Shown piece by piece: positions 21,901 through 32,088 of a stretch of DNA of 64,000 nucleotides (positions within the stretch are counted from its first letter, which is position 1; every line of letters begins with the position of its first letter). This stretch comes from Pegoplata infirma (taxonomy: Eukaryota; Arthropoda; Insecta; Diptera; Anthomyiidae), in assembly GCA_963921195.1 (NCBI GenBank), contig OY992538.1, positions 4,898,001 through 4,962,000 of the forward strand, written 5' to 3'. The translations under genes and the position numbers were made by a program. The notes under the pieces were generated by a model. The model was not told where the DNA came from, did not search any database, and saw only the letters and a list, made by a program, of their open reading frames with translations.

Positions 21901-23446
21901 AGACCTTTTTATCAGAAATTATTTTTTTTGTAAAATATTGTGCTTATTAGGGTTAACATATTCTTTGTTTTTCTATGCAATTTTTTATTTGTGTTACAGC
22001 AGCTGAACTTTAAATAAGCGCAAAATCGTGATTCGTGCCATAAAGTAATGTATCACTTTACTTCAACATAACGAATCGACAGACAGACGGACATCTAGTC
22101 ATTCATTAAATGTGCAACAAACAGAAAAACAAAAAAAAAAATAGCAAAAACAAAAACGTTTAACCATGATTTTGCATGTCATATGTTTGTTTTTTTATTT
22201 ATTTATTTGTTGCAATTTTTGCTGGAATCATGTACAATATACAGGCAGTTTGGCTTTAATATTTTGACCTTTTCTATTTGATTTTAATTTGCATTTGTTT
22301 TGTGGCAACTTGCAACCATAAAACATTACAGAATTTGACATCTAATCATTAAAGACATGATTGTTGTTCAGCTATTGTCTGTCTGTCTGTCCGTCTGTCG
22401 AGCTTGTCGGTGTATTCTAAATTTCATAGTTGTACTACCAACCAACCAGGCACACCAACATCTTAAGTTCTTTTCAATTGTTCAATTTGTTAAAAGTTTT
22501 TGACTTTTATTGAACTGAGTTTTTTTCACGTTCAATTTTGAATAATCATGAATATTAGTTATTATTTCATAAAATGTTAAAAAAAATATAGTTTATTAAT
22601 CATACATCACCTGGTAACAATTTTATTAAGGTGGATATTGTATACCTACATATTTCTGTTTTGTAATGTCATGAAGCATAAAATGACTTTATTTAGAAGA
22701 TTTTTTTTTTGTTTGTTTTTAAGGTTAAAATATAAAATTTTTATTAACAAATGTTTAGAATTTTTTTAGAAAAAATTTTGTACAAAAAAAAACTTTTTTT
22801 AAAACGAAGAAAATTTCGAAAATAAAGACTAATTTAATAAAATTCAGAAATTTCTTAAAAATTGGGAGAAAATTAGAATTAAGTAAAATACAGGAAAATT
22901 CGAAAGTCGAAAATCGATGTTAAGTTTAGCAAAAAAAAACATTGAAATACATCAGCAAAACTTAAAAAGTTTAGAAAAAATGTAACTGAATACGAATTCA
23001 TTATGATCTTGATAAGTCCGTTCTAAAATTTTCTAAAAATTGTAAAGATTCATTATTTTGTTTTCAAAATAATGAAACCAATGAAGGTTTTGCGAAGAAT
23101 TCTCAAAATTTTCTGCATCAACAGGAACTTATATATGGGGCATTCCAGGCCAAATAACTCACTTTTAGACCCGACCCATTTTGCTTTCAAATTATCACAT
23201 TTTTATCTGTTGGTGTTAGTAATCAAGTTTTCAAAATGACGATTTTTTCAAAAAAATTAAAAAATTTAAATTTTCACCAGTAAAAAATATAGATATCTTT
23301 AAAAAAGGTGGACAACGTTTTGTTGGTATTTAAATGTAGTTTTAGAAAAAAAAATATGAAAAAATTATTCAAAGTAATTATCACTTATTTTTGAATGTTT
23401 AAAAATTAAGATCAACTTTTTGAAAAAGTCCGATACCTTCGATTAA
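21901..23446. other. AT-rich noncoding interval
   Basis: No gene recognised. A GTCTGTCTGTCCGTCTGTC tract lies at about 22,378-22,398 without a surrounding mini-me. The stretch 22,740-23,110 is A-rich with GAAAATTCGAAAG-type words. Confidence 0.4.
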
Positions 23447-25143
23447 AAAAAAAACAAGTAGAAAAGTTAAATTCGACTTTGCCGAATCTATAAATACCCT
23501 CCACAATGCCTTTTTTACGGGATAGTACATTTTTAATGTGAAAAAAATTAACAATTTTGATTAGAAATATTTTATTTTGAATATACAATTTTTTTGTCAT
23601 TAAAAAAAAAAAAGAAAAATTACTGTTTTTTTTTTTTTGAGTGTAAAACTTTTTTCGAGTGTAATGTTTTTTTAACTGTAAAAATGTTTCTAAGTGAATG
23701 CAAGTATGTATGTACACAAAATATTGACATTTTTGCAAAAAAAAAATTTTTCGAGTCTAAAATATTTTTTGAGTGTAAAATTTTTTCGAGTGTAATTTTT
23801 AAGTTGCCAATGCTTTTAAAACTAAACTAGTTTAAAAAGCATTGCTTTAAAACTAAAAAAGTTTGAAAAGCATTGCTATGTTACCACCAAAGCTTTTAAA
23901 ATTTGTTTACCACGTGGCATTAAAGATGAACCCAATCTGAAATTCGGGATTTTGCTTATAACTTTTGAACCACTGTACCGCTTGAGCTGAAATTCAATTT
24001 TATCTAATAAATTCGCGAAAAACCCTTGCCGAAGTTTACTCTTTTGCTCATAACTTTCGAACCGCTAGACCGATTTGGCTGGGTTGCAATACCAACCTGA
24101 CTAGGTAAATGACCAACATACACAGAAAAAAATAAAAAATAAATTTAATTAAAAAATTCGTGGATTTAATTAAAAAATTAATTAAATCCGGACCAATCAC
24201 TAAAATGCGCATATAAATTAAAAATATTTGTATGTCGTTAATTAAAAATAAATGAATATTTATTTAATTAAAAATTTAATTCTATAAATTAAAAAATTTA
24301 ATTAAAATTTGAAAAAAAATAATTAAAATTTTAATTATATAAAATAAAAATTTAATTAAAAAAAATTTGAAATCAATTAAAATTTTAATTGTATAAATTA
24401 AAAAATTAATTAAAAATAATACATTTTTTAAAAAATAAATAATTTAAAAAAACATTTTTTAAATAAAAAGGGTTAAAAAAATGTTTCTTTACCAAATATA
24501 TTAATGCCGTAAAGACATAGTCAATGAGACAATTTTATAAAGTTGATTATAAACCTTTTATATACATACACATAAAACTATAAACAAAATGAGAATTCAA
24601 AGAACTATATGAGAAATAAAAAAAAAATCAACAAACTGTTTAAACTTATGTATTTTTTTATTTACAAAACAATGCAAGAGAAAAACACCCAGTACCACAC
24701 ACACACGAAAAACAAAACAAAAATAAGTAAAACTAAAAATGTAATTAAACAATTAATTATATAAATTAAATATTTAATTAACATTAAATTTAAAAACAAT
24801 TAAAATGTTAATTAAAATAAAGTTAAAAATTTAATTAAACAATTAATTATATTAATTAAAAATTTAATTGAAATTAAATTAAAAAACAAATAAAATTTTA
24901 ATTAAAATAAAATTTGCGATATTATTTTCTGTGTATATGCCAAATTTCAGAAGCCTCTGTAAAGTCTTTCAAAAGTTAGCGTGTTTTCTACGGAAAGACA
25001 GACAGACGGACGGACGGACATCGCTAGATCGACTTAAAATCGATCAAGGATCATGAATATATACACTTTATGGGGTCCTAGACCAATATTTATGTGTTAC
25101 AAACGGAATGACAATACTTATATATAGAGTGGAGGGTATAAAA
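23447..25143 (+). mobile_element. mini-me-like C/D composite with nested MITE
   Basis: Starts AACAAGTAGAAAAGTTAAATT with an imperfect hairpin TTCGACTTTGCCGAA, then ATACCCTCCACAATG. After 23,880 it changes to subfamily D phrases (ATAACTTTTGAACCACTGTACC, GTTAGCGTGTTTTC) and ends CAGACGGACGGACGGACATC...GTGGAGGGTATA. The subfamily change suggests either fusion of two copies or a longer parental element. A MITE interrupts it at 24,121-24,933. Confidence 0.55.
24121..24933. mobile_element. 813-bp AT-rich MITE with TA duplication
   Basis: CACAGAAAAAAATA begins and TATTTTCTGTG ends the element, each side flanked by TA within the mini-me phrase ACCAACATATATGCC. The body is almost entirely AATTAAAAATTTAATT-type words plus a less repetitive stretch (24,480-24,720). 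Confidence 0.65.
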
Positions 25144-25273
25144 AGTCTTAAAACTCTAATTTATTATGAATATTTTCAATATTTTTTTTTGTAAGTATTC
25201 TCTGATAGGAACTTTAAAGACACCAGTTTCAGTAATCAAATGAAACCTGGCTTCGTGTGAATCCGTGAGTTAT

Positions 25274-26145
25274 TATACCCAACACCACACTGTGGTACAG
25301 GGTATAATGAGTTTGTGCTGATGTTTGTAACTACCCGAAATATTGGTCCTAGACCCACTTTTAAGTATACCGATCGACTCAGAATCACTTTTTGAGTCGA
25401 TTTAGCGATGTCTGTCCGTCCGTCTGTCTGTCCATGTAAACGGTGTAAACACGATGCAGGTTTTAATCAATTGACTTTGAAACTTAAGCCTCTATTGGCC
25501 CAAGGACGAAGCCTATTAAAATTGGAAAAAATCGGTCCATATTTAGACCTAGCCCCCATACAAAGGTCCTCCTAAATTTTGGCTCAAATGACTCTAATAA
25601 CCGTATTATATGTATCTTTTCGAAATTTGGCAGGTAAACGTTTTTATACCCTCCAACCACAGTATGGGGGTATACTCACTTTGTCATTCCGTGTGTAATG
25701 CATCGAAATATCGGAAAAAGAGCTAGACTTTCGAAATTTGTCACGAATACGTCTAATATTCCTAGGCAGGTTAAGTTCGGAAATGGGCAAAATCGAACCG
25801 GTGGGAAAAAGTTCCCCGTTGGAGTACTAAACCAACCTCTGAAAATCTCTCAAATTTCATGAAAATAGAAAGTCCTCAATTAAAATTGTGTTTGTGTATG
25901 TTAACCGCGTACCATTTTTGGACTTAGGCTCCATGTGAAAATTACGCCCCATATTTAGTTAAAGCGGTTTATTGTCAACAAATAGCAGCATATTTCACTC
26001 AAATTTGATTTGTGAGTGTTTTTTACACTTATTAAAGATATAGATCTAATCGGTCCATGTTCGAACTTGGGACCATTTTTTCGGGAAACTCTGGTGTAGT
26101 GTATTATATAGTCGGTCTTGACCGACTATAATTTTCTTACTTGTT
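25274..26145 (+). mobile_element. mini-me-like B3, complete, with a nested A fragment
   Basis: Starts TATACCCAACACCACACTG and ends with hairpin TATAGTCGGTCTTGACCGAC (from about 26,107) plus ATTTTCTTACTTGTT. At 25,649-25,852 a subfamily A element is inserted: TATACCCTCCAACCACAG to CCAACCTCTGAAA. The A insert lacks its GTCY tract and hairpin end. Confidence 0.65.
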
Positions 26146-26156
26146 TTTCTTTAATC

Positions 26157-26378
26157 TAGGGGCATGTCACAGACTTAATTCCGTTCGAATTTGAAAAAGT
26201 GGTTTGCTCGTAAAACGCAAAGCGAACATTTTTTTTTTCGGAATGAAATCACTTTTAAGAGTATGGAATTGAATTGCATAAAAGTGGTTTCATTCCGAAA
26301 AAAACATTCGCTTTGCGTTTTACGACTAAACCACTTTTTCCAAATCCGAACGGAATTGAATCTGTGACATGCCCCCTA
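26157..26378. mobile_element. 222-bp near-perfect palindromic MITE, TA flanked
   Basis: TAGGGGCATGTCACAGA at the left and TCTGTGACATGCCCCCTA at the right open arms of about 105 bp that are roughly 90 percent complementary around a short loop. Internal landmarks are AAAACGCAAAGCGAA and its inverse. RNA from either strand would form a long hairpin. Confidence 0.75.
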
Positions 26379-27599
26379 ATGTCAATTTTCATTTCTTTTA
26401 AGAATCTTTTATTTTTCAGTGTATTATGCCTTGATTGTTCTGTTCTGGCTTTAATTCATAAGAATTATAGAGGGTACTTAAAGTTCTTATTTTAGCCCAG
26501 GCTTTTGGAGTAATTTGAATTGTTTTCATATTTCATTCTCCTCCTGCCGAACCGTGTAGTTTCTGTAATTTTTGACTTCTATTTTTTTTTTTTTTGATTT
26601 CTTTGGGGGTAAATCTACTTTGATACCTGTCATTAATTTTGATAAAAATTTTTGGAAATACAACTATTTATGTCCATATTAAATTAACATTTTTCTTATA
26701 GATATTCAATAAATTTTATGTGTTTTATGTTGGATTTTTTTTCCAATCTATTGTTAAACAACTCGAAAAAATTAAATATTCCTTATCAAGCCTTAAAAAT
26801 CTACAGCATCTATTGTTTTCAGTTTTCTTTTCTTAACAGTTGGTTGTATTTGTTTTTTTTTTTTCGTTCGTCTTTTTTCATTTTGGGAAACCCACTGATT
26901 GAGATCTCCCCTCTCTCTATAGTTGGTTGACAGTTAAGTTTCTACAATTGAAAATCAAAAACAATCTTAAGAATTCCTTAAAAAAAAAACAACTATAAGA
27001 AGAAAAAAAAATTATAACTGGACATACACCGCCCATATGGTAAACACTTGTCGTTTGAGTGAATGTTTTACTGTATGTACGTTTTATACGCGACAATATA
27101 GTGTGTAGTATACGATGTTAGCTTTACTACAGGGAAATCACAGCAAGATGTCATTTTAATCTGTTTTTTTTTTTTTTTGATATAAGTCTCGCCATCAAAG
27201 ACTCTTTTTACGTGGTTGACATGTTTAAAAAAGAAAATTATAGAAATAACTAAAGTTTAAGAAAATGTACATAATTTTTATGAAAGTATGAAATGTTCAT
27301 TAACCTTACTAAGAAAAGGTTTATCATTAACCATACACTAATTTAAAATCTTTATTAAACATAAAAAATGTACAAAGTGTATTAATTATATTTAAATAAT
27401 AAACTCATACAAATCTGAAACACCCTGTTAGTTTTGTTGCATACTTTTAGGCGTAACTTAAAATTTAAAGCTTTACGAACCCTTTTCACAGTTATGAATA
27501 TCATTAGCTAATTTTATTATTTTTATACTACGTATTCCCTGTATTTGTTGTAAACATAATCAAAAAAAAAATCAAAATTATTTGTCAATTTAAAGTCCG
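26379..27599. other. AT-rich noncoding interval
   Basis: No coding exon or bounded element recognised. There is moderate complexity at 26,870-26,940 and 27,030-27,130, possibly single-copy intron or intergenic DNA. Confidence 0.35.
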
Positions 27600-28348
27600 T
27601 CTTCATTTTACCAAAGTTCCCCAGAAAATGGTTCCCAAGTTCAAAATGCACCGATTAGATCTATATTTTGTAAAATCTTAAATAAGTGTAAAAAACACTC
27701 ACAAATTTAGTGAAATAGGCTTCGATTTGTTGCCAATCACTAGGGCCTATGTCCAAAAATGGTCCGATGATAATCAGATTTCATAAGGTTGTTAATGTAT
27801 GCGTTTAACATACACAAAAAAAAATTTATTAAATATTTTCTTTTTTCATGAAATTTGAGAAATTTATGTGAAAATCGGGAAGGTGGTTTGTATGGGCACT
27901 ACAAGAAGAACGGATCCGATTACTTTAGAATTCGGAATGGTGATTTGGGAGGATAAAACAAGTTTACCTGCCAAATTTCGAAAAGATACCTATTATATAT
28001 AGTACGGTTATTAGAGTCATTTGAACCAAAACTAAAGAGGATCTTTGTATGGGTGCTACGTATAAATATGGACCGATTTTTGGCAATTTCAATAGGCTTC
28101 GTCTTTGGGCCAAGAGAGGATTAAGTTTCAGATTTCAAGTCAATTGATTAAAAATTACGACCTGTATCATGTTTAAACCATTTACATGGACAGACAGACA
28201 GACGGACGGACATCGCAAAATCGACTCAAAAAGTGATTCTGAGTCGATCGGCATACTTAACATCGGGTCTAGGACCAATATTTCGGGTAATTACAAACAT
28301 CACCACACACTCATAATAAACTGTACGACAGTGTGGTGTAGGGTATAA
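27600..28348 (-). mobile_element. mini-me-like B4
   Basis: Reverse-oriented subfamily B copy ending GTGTGGTGTAGGGTATA. It contains the reversed blocks for CCTAAGTCCAAAAA, AATAGGCTTCGTC and the GACAGACAGACGGACGG tract near 28,193-28,208. The hairpin end is missing, as in B1. Confidence 0.6.
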
Positions 28349-28529
28349 CAAATTTTGAGTACAAAAAATTTTGAGAAAAAAAGTTTGGAGCGTTGACTAA
28401 AAAAAGATCAAAAATCGTTTTTCCTCAAAAAAAATGAGAAAAAAAATTCAGCAAAATAATTTGATTAAAAAAAAAGTTTGAGTAAAAAAATTTTGAGTAA
28501 AAAAAAAATTTAAAGTGAAAAAAATTTGA

Positions 28530-29946
28530 GCAAAAAACAAGTGAGAGTGTTAAATTCGGCTGTGCCAAATATTTTATACCCTCCAAAATGTAAAAAAAAA
28601 ATAAAAAAAAAAATTGTCAGAGGTGTTAGTTTTTGGGGGATGGGTGATGGGGGTCAGTGGGGCACGTTGAGAGCACCTTCCCCTACAAAAAAACATGTAA
28701 AAAAAGTGTATTTTTGCAGAGGTTGGTTCAGTTCTTCAAGGGGGAACTTTTTTCCCCCTGAGCCGATTTTGCCCATTTACGAACTTAACCTGCCTAGAAC
28801 CATAAGACATAAGGAGTGAGATCATAAAAATGTTAACACACATTTTTGCCTACAACTTTGGTGTAAAGCTTCCAAATTTTTTTTTTTTCGGCAGTTTACA
28901 TTTTAAAAATATGTCAGTTAATAAATTAATTTACATCATGAGTTTTAATTTGCAATTTTTTACACAATGGACGATGAAAGAAAAGTGCGTTCAAAAATAA
29001 TTAAATATTTTCAACAAAACCAAACATGAACATACAAAAAAATTGCCAAAGAAACTAATGTATGCCGCCAAACAGTTTCAAAAGTGGTAAAAAGGTATCT
29101 GGAACACCTAACAATTGAAAGGAAGCCGGGAACAGGAACAACGACTGGTTATCGTAACATTGGTAAGGCATATAAAGTTAAAAGCATCCTTAAGAGAGCT
29201 CCTAACACATCTGGCAGAAAAACAGCTCGGTTAGCCCAATGCTCAGACTTTTTTGTACGTAAAGTGAAACGTAAGGCGGGACTAAAGTCGTACAAAGTTC
29301 AAAAAGTTCCCGATAGAAACGCTTTTAAAAATTTGGAGGCCAAAACCAGAGCTAGAAAATTGAAATCAAATTTTATAAAAAAATACAACTGTTGTGTAAT
29401 GGACGACGAAACTTATGTCCTGGCTGATTTTGCGCAGCTCCCTGGTCAAGAATTTTATGTTTCCGATGTTCGAGGAAATGTTGCGGAAAAATTTCGGTCA
29501 AAAAAGCAAACGAAATTCCCCAAAAAATTCCTAGTATGGCAAGCCATATGTAGCTGCGGCCAAAGAAGCCAGTCATTTGTGACATCTGGCTCTATAAACA
29601 GCGAAATTTATATCAAGGAGTGTTTGCAGAAGAGACTTCTTCCGTTCTTGAGTCAGCACAATGTATCCACTTACTTTTGGCCCGATTTAGCATCTTGTCA
29701 CTACAGCAAGAAAGCGCTGGAGTGGTATAATGATAATAATGTGGTTTTTGTACCAAGAGAGGCAAATCCACCAAACTGCCCGGAGCTCAGGCCAGTGGGC
29801 TCTTGTTAAAAAAGAATTAAAGGGCACAAAAAAGGTCAAAAAGGATCAATAATATATACTTTATGGGGTCCCCGACCGATATTTCGATGCGTTACAAACG
29901 GAATGACAAAGTGAGTATACCCCCATACTGTGGTTGGAGGGTATAA
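28530..29946 (+). mobile_element. mini-me-like A6, interrupted by a Tc1/mariner-like relic
   Basis: The left part (28,530-28,812) starts AACAAGTGAGAGTG with the damaged hairpin ATTCGGCTGTGCCAAAT and reaches CTTAACCTGCC...ATAAGACAT. The right part (29,848-29,946) resumes at the ATATATACTTTATGGGG block and ends GGTTGGAGGGTATA. About 170 bp of mini-me expected between them, including the GTCY tract, is missing, so the insertion site has suffered a deletion. Confidence 0.6.
28967..29848 (+). pseudogene. Tc1/mariner-like (DD37E-type) transposase, inactivated
   Basis: The reading frame starts at ATG 28,967 but has an in-frame TGA at 29,027-29,029; the longest open part runs 29,084-29,809. An N-terminal helix-turn-helix (YKKIAKETNVCRQTVSKVVK) and a basic linker precede the DDE domain. 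The first aspartate is in VMDDETYV (29,405) and the second in FWPDLASCH (29,684). The third acidic position should follow NCPELRP: the frame is disrupted near 29,795 by what looks like an 11-base deletion that removes that residue, after which the frame resumes one phase over (WALVKKEL). The spacing fits the DD37E insect group. Two lesions plus the lost catalytic residue make it dead. Confidence 0.7.
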
Positions 29947-30402
29947 TAAATTTGTCAAAAAAGGTACTTTCAGAAAGTTATTTCGACGACTCAAAATATC
30001 AAATTTATACTACAATTATTTTACAAGATGAAAAATCTACAGTTGTCCTATTTTCCACCTTAGAATGGGAATGTTCAAAATAGTACTTTTTTCAAAATGT
30101 TGTTTCCGCGAGAGGATCAGAAGATACAAAATGTACCAAATTACCCAACTTTAAAGCCCCCTTAGAAGCGGTATTTTCAAAAATTATGTTTTTTCAGAAC
30201 GGGGTCCAAAATTCTAAGTTTATGGGACCAATACTTCAGAAGATGCCCTATTTTTCCTCTTTTGCCCCTCTTAGAATCGGAATTTCCAAAAATCCCTTCT
30301 TAGTGGGTGGTTTTTCGGGAGCCGAAACTACATTCCAAATTTCTAATCTGTAGCTTCAGCGGTTTGGGCTGGGCGATGATTACACTATGCTAGTCGCAAA
30401 AA
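29947..30402. repeat. Degenerate tandem-like repeat, unknown family
   Basis: Phrases such as CCTTAGAATGGGAATGTTCA, CCCTTAGAAGCGGTATTTTC and CTCTTAGAATCGGAATTTCC recur at about 115-125 bp spacing (30,058, 30,168, 30,279), suggesting three worn tandem units. No gene seen. Confidence 0.45.
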
Positions 30403-30406
30403 TTAA

Positions 30407-31163
30407 CAAGCTGGGCACCCTGCTGGTAAGGTAATTCACTGAATTCAATGGCGCTAGCCGTTTTTCGAAGTTAGCGCTCGTATTCGCGATTTAAAATTGT
30501 AAAGGCTAGGTTCCACAAAAATTAAATTTTTTGGAATAGTTTTTAAATATAAATTTGGAAAATGCATTGTATTTTTTTTGGCAAAAAAATATTTCCGCGA
30601 AAAAAAAATTTCCGAGAAAAAAAAAATAAAAAAATCCACAAAAAAAATTTCAAAAATTTTGTGTCTGTTATGTATTGTATTCTACTAATTTTCATAAATT
30701 AATAGCAAAATAAAAAAAATTTAGAAAAAAAAATTCGCGAAAAGAAAATTCGCCAAAAAAATTTCCGCGAATATTTTTTTTTCTAAACATAAGGTTTAGA
30801 TAATAAACATTCAGCAATTGTCTAAATAATAAAAAAAAATAGTTTTTTTTTTCACTTAAAAAAAAAAAATAATCGCGAATATCGCTAATACATTACAGTT
30901 AGCGTAACTTTGAAAAAAACTTATATTACAAAAGGATTTAGTGTACACGAACTAGCTTTACCAGATGGCTGTCGTAAATTCAAATCAAAATAAGAATATT
31001 TGTATTTTAGTTTTAAATTTGAAAATTATCGCAAAAGTTTAAAAATATCGTTTTTATTGTACTTGAGCATCAAATTTTTAAATCGCGAATATGAGCGCTA
31101 ACTTCGAAAAACCATTAAATTCAGCGTACTCGAATTAACTTTACCAGTAGGGTGCCCAGCTTG
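30407..31163. mobile_element. 757-bp TIR element flanked by TTAA
   Basis: CAAGCTGGGCACCCTGCTGG at the left and its inverse at the right (one mismatch) start arms that stay complementary for about 95 bp, through TCGAAGTTAGCGCTC. TTAA lies immediately outside both ends (30,403-30,406; 31,164-31,167). The interior is A-rich and partly symmetric. It has no transposase. A TTAA target recalls piggyBac, but the terminal bases are not the usual CCCT/CCCW, so the superfamily is open. Confidence 0.7.
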
Positions 31164-31389
31164 TTAAAAAGAAGTGTTAAATTCGAGCACAGTATTATTG
31201 CTAATCAGTCAGTTACTCAGTTACCACACTCTTTTATATATCGTCACCTAAAATGCAAAAGGCCCTAACTAAAATTTTATAAATTTTACAGGAGATGCAA
31301 AAACAGAAAAACAGAAAAATCACAAATAAACAGTTAGAAAATTTAGAAACTAAATAAAAAATTCAACATCAACCAAAACTACGCAGCTA

Positions 31390-32088
31390 TTGCAACAAGC
31401 AGGACCCCAAAGCTACTCTAATGTAGTAAATAGGGAATTGAAGGTAGCAATAGTTGCTTTAAATAAGCGGGATCCATTGTCTCAGAGGCAAACGGATCAT
31501 ATTAGTGGTCACATTTGGAAAGCCATGGGTTCACTAACATGTAAACATGAGATGGAGGGCGCTCGTCGTCAAGCAGTGGTCTTGGTTAATGAGGAATCGC
31601 TTCCGCTTTTAGCCAGGACTGACGGCATTATTAGATTTGGCTTTTTTCATATAAGAGTTAATGTCTACAAGGGCGACCAGAAGCCTATTTTGGAAGCAGA
31701 CAAGCCAGTGGCAGAGTCGGCTGGGGAGGAGAATCTGGAAAAGGTTGATATTCAGCTGACCGATTCTAGGCTGATGGGAGATGCATCTGGCATTTTCGAA
31801 ACCGAATCTGGCAACGAATGCGACCTCTGTGATGGCACGGAGGATAAAGCTGATGCCACTATGGGTGACATTCAGGACGAGGCCCATGCAGTGAGGAATT
31901 CGGAGAGTTCTGTTGCCTCCGATTCAGAACAGATGGGACACATATCTGGCTTATTCGAAACCGAATCTGGGGACGAATGCGACCTCTATGATAACACGGA
32001 GGATGAAGCCAATAACACGGTGGTGGAAAGGATGGTGGAAAAAAAGCAAGATGTTGCGGTTCCTACAAATAAACCTCCATCACTGTAA
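31390..32088 (+). pseudogene. Chimeric ORF1: host-LINE start fused in frame to inserted-LINE ORF1 end
   Basis: The open frame begins after TAA at 31,351 and has no ATG until 31,523. Residues from about 9 to 52 (SYSNVVNRELKVAIVALNKR onward) are host-LINE ORF1. At LTCK the frame crosses into the inserted LINE, whose first residues match the end of the same ORF1 domain (VLVNEESLPLLARTDGIIRF). An acidic tail follows with a duplicated module: GIFETESGNECDLCDGTED and GLFETESGDECDLYDNTED, 159 bases apart. Such ORF1 proteins are thought to be RNA-binding coats, though this acidic tail is unusual. The fusion is an accident of insertion and unlikely to be functional. It overlaps the inserted LINE's ORF2 by 38 bases. 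Confidence 0.65.

Noticed and set aside
23412..23830. Overlapping 108- and 78-codon frames rich in Phe and Lys
   Set aside because: They arise from poly-A/poly-T and GAGTGTAAAA-type repeats inside a mini-me and have no recognisable domain.
24121..24933. Scaffold/matrix attachment region or origin, because of extreme AT content
   Set aside because: The AATTAA-word composition is explained by a TA-flanked MITE with CACAG ends.
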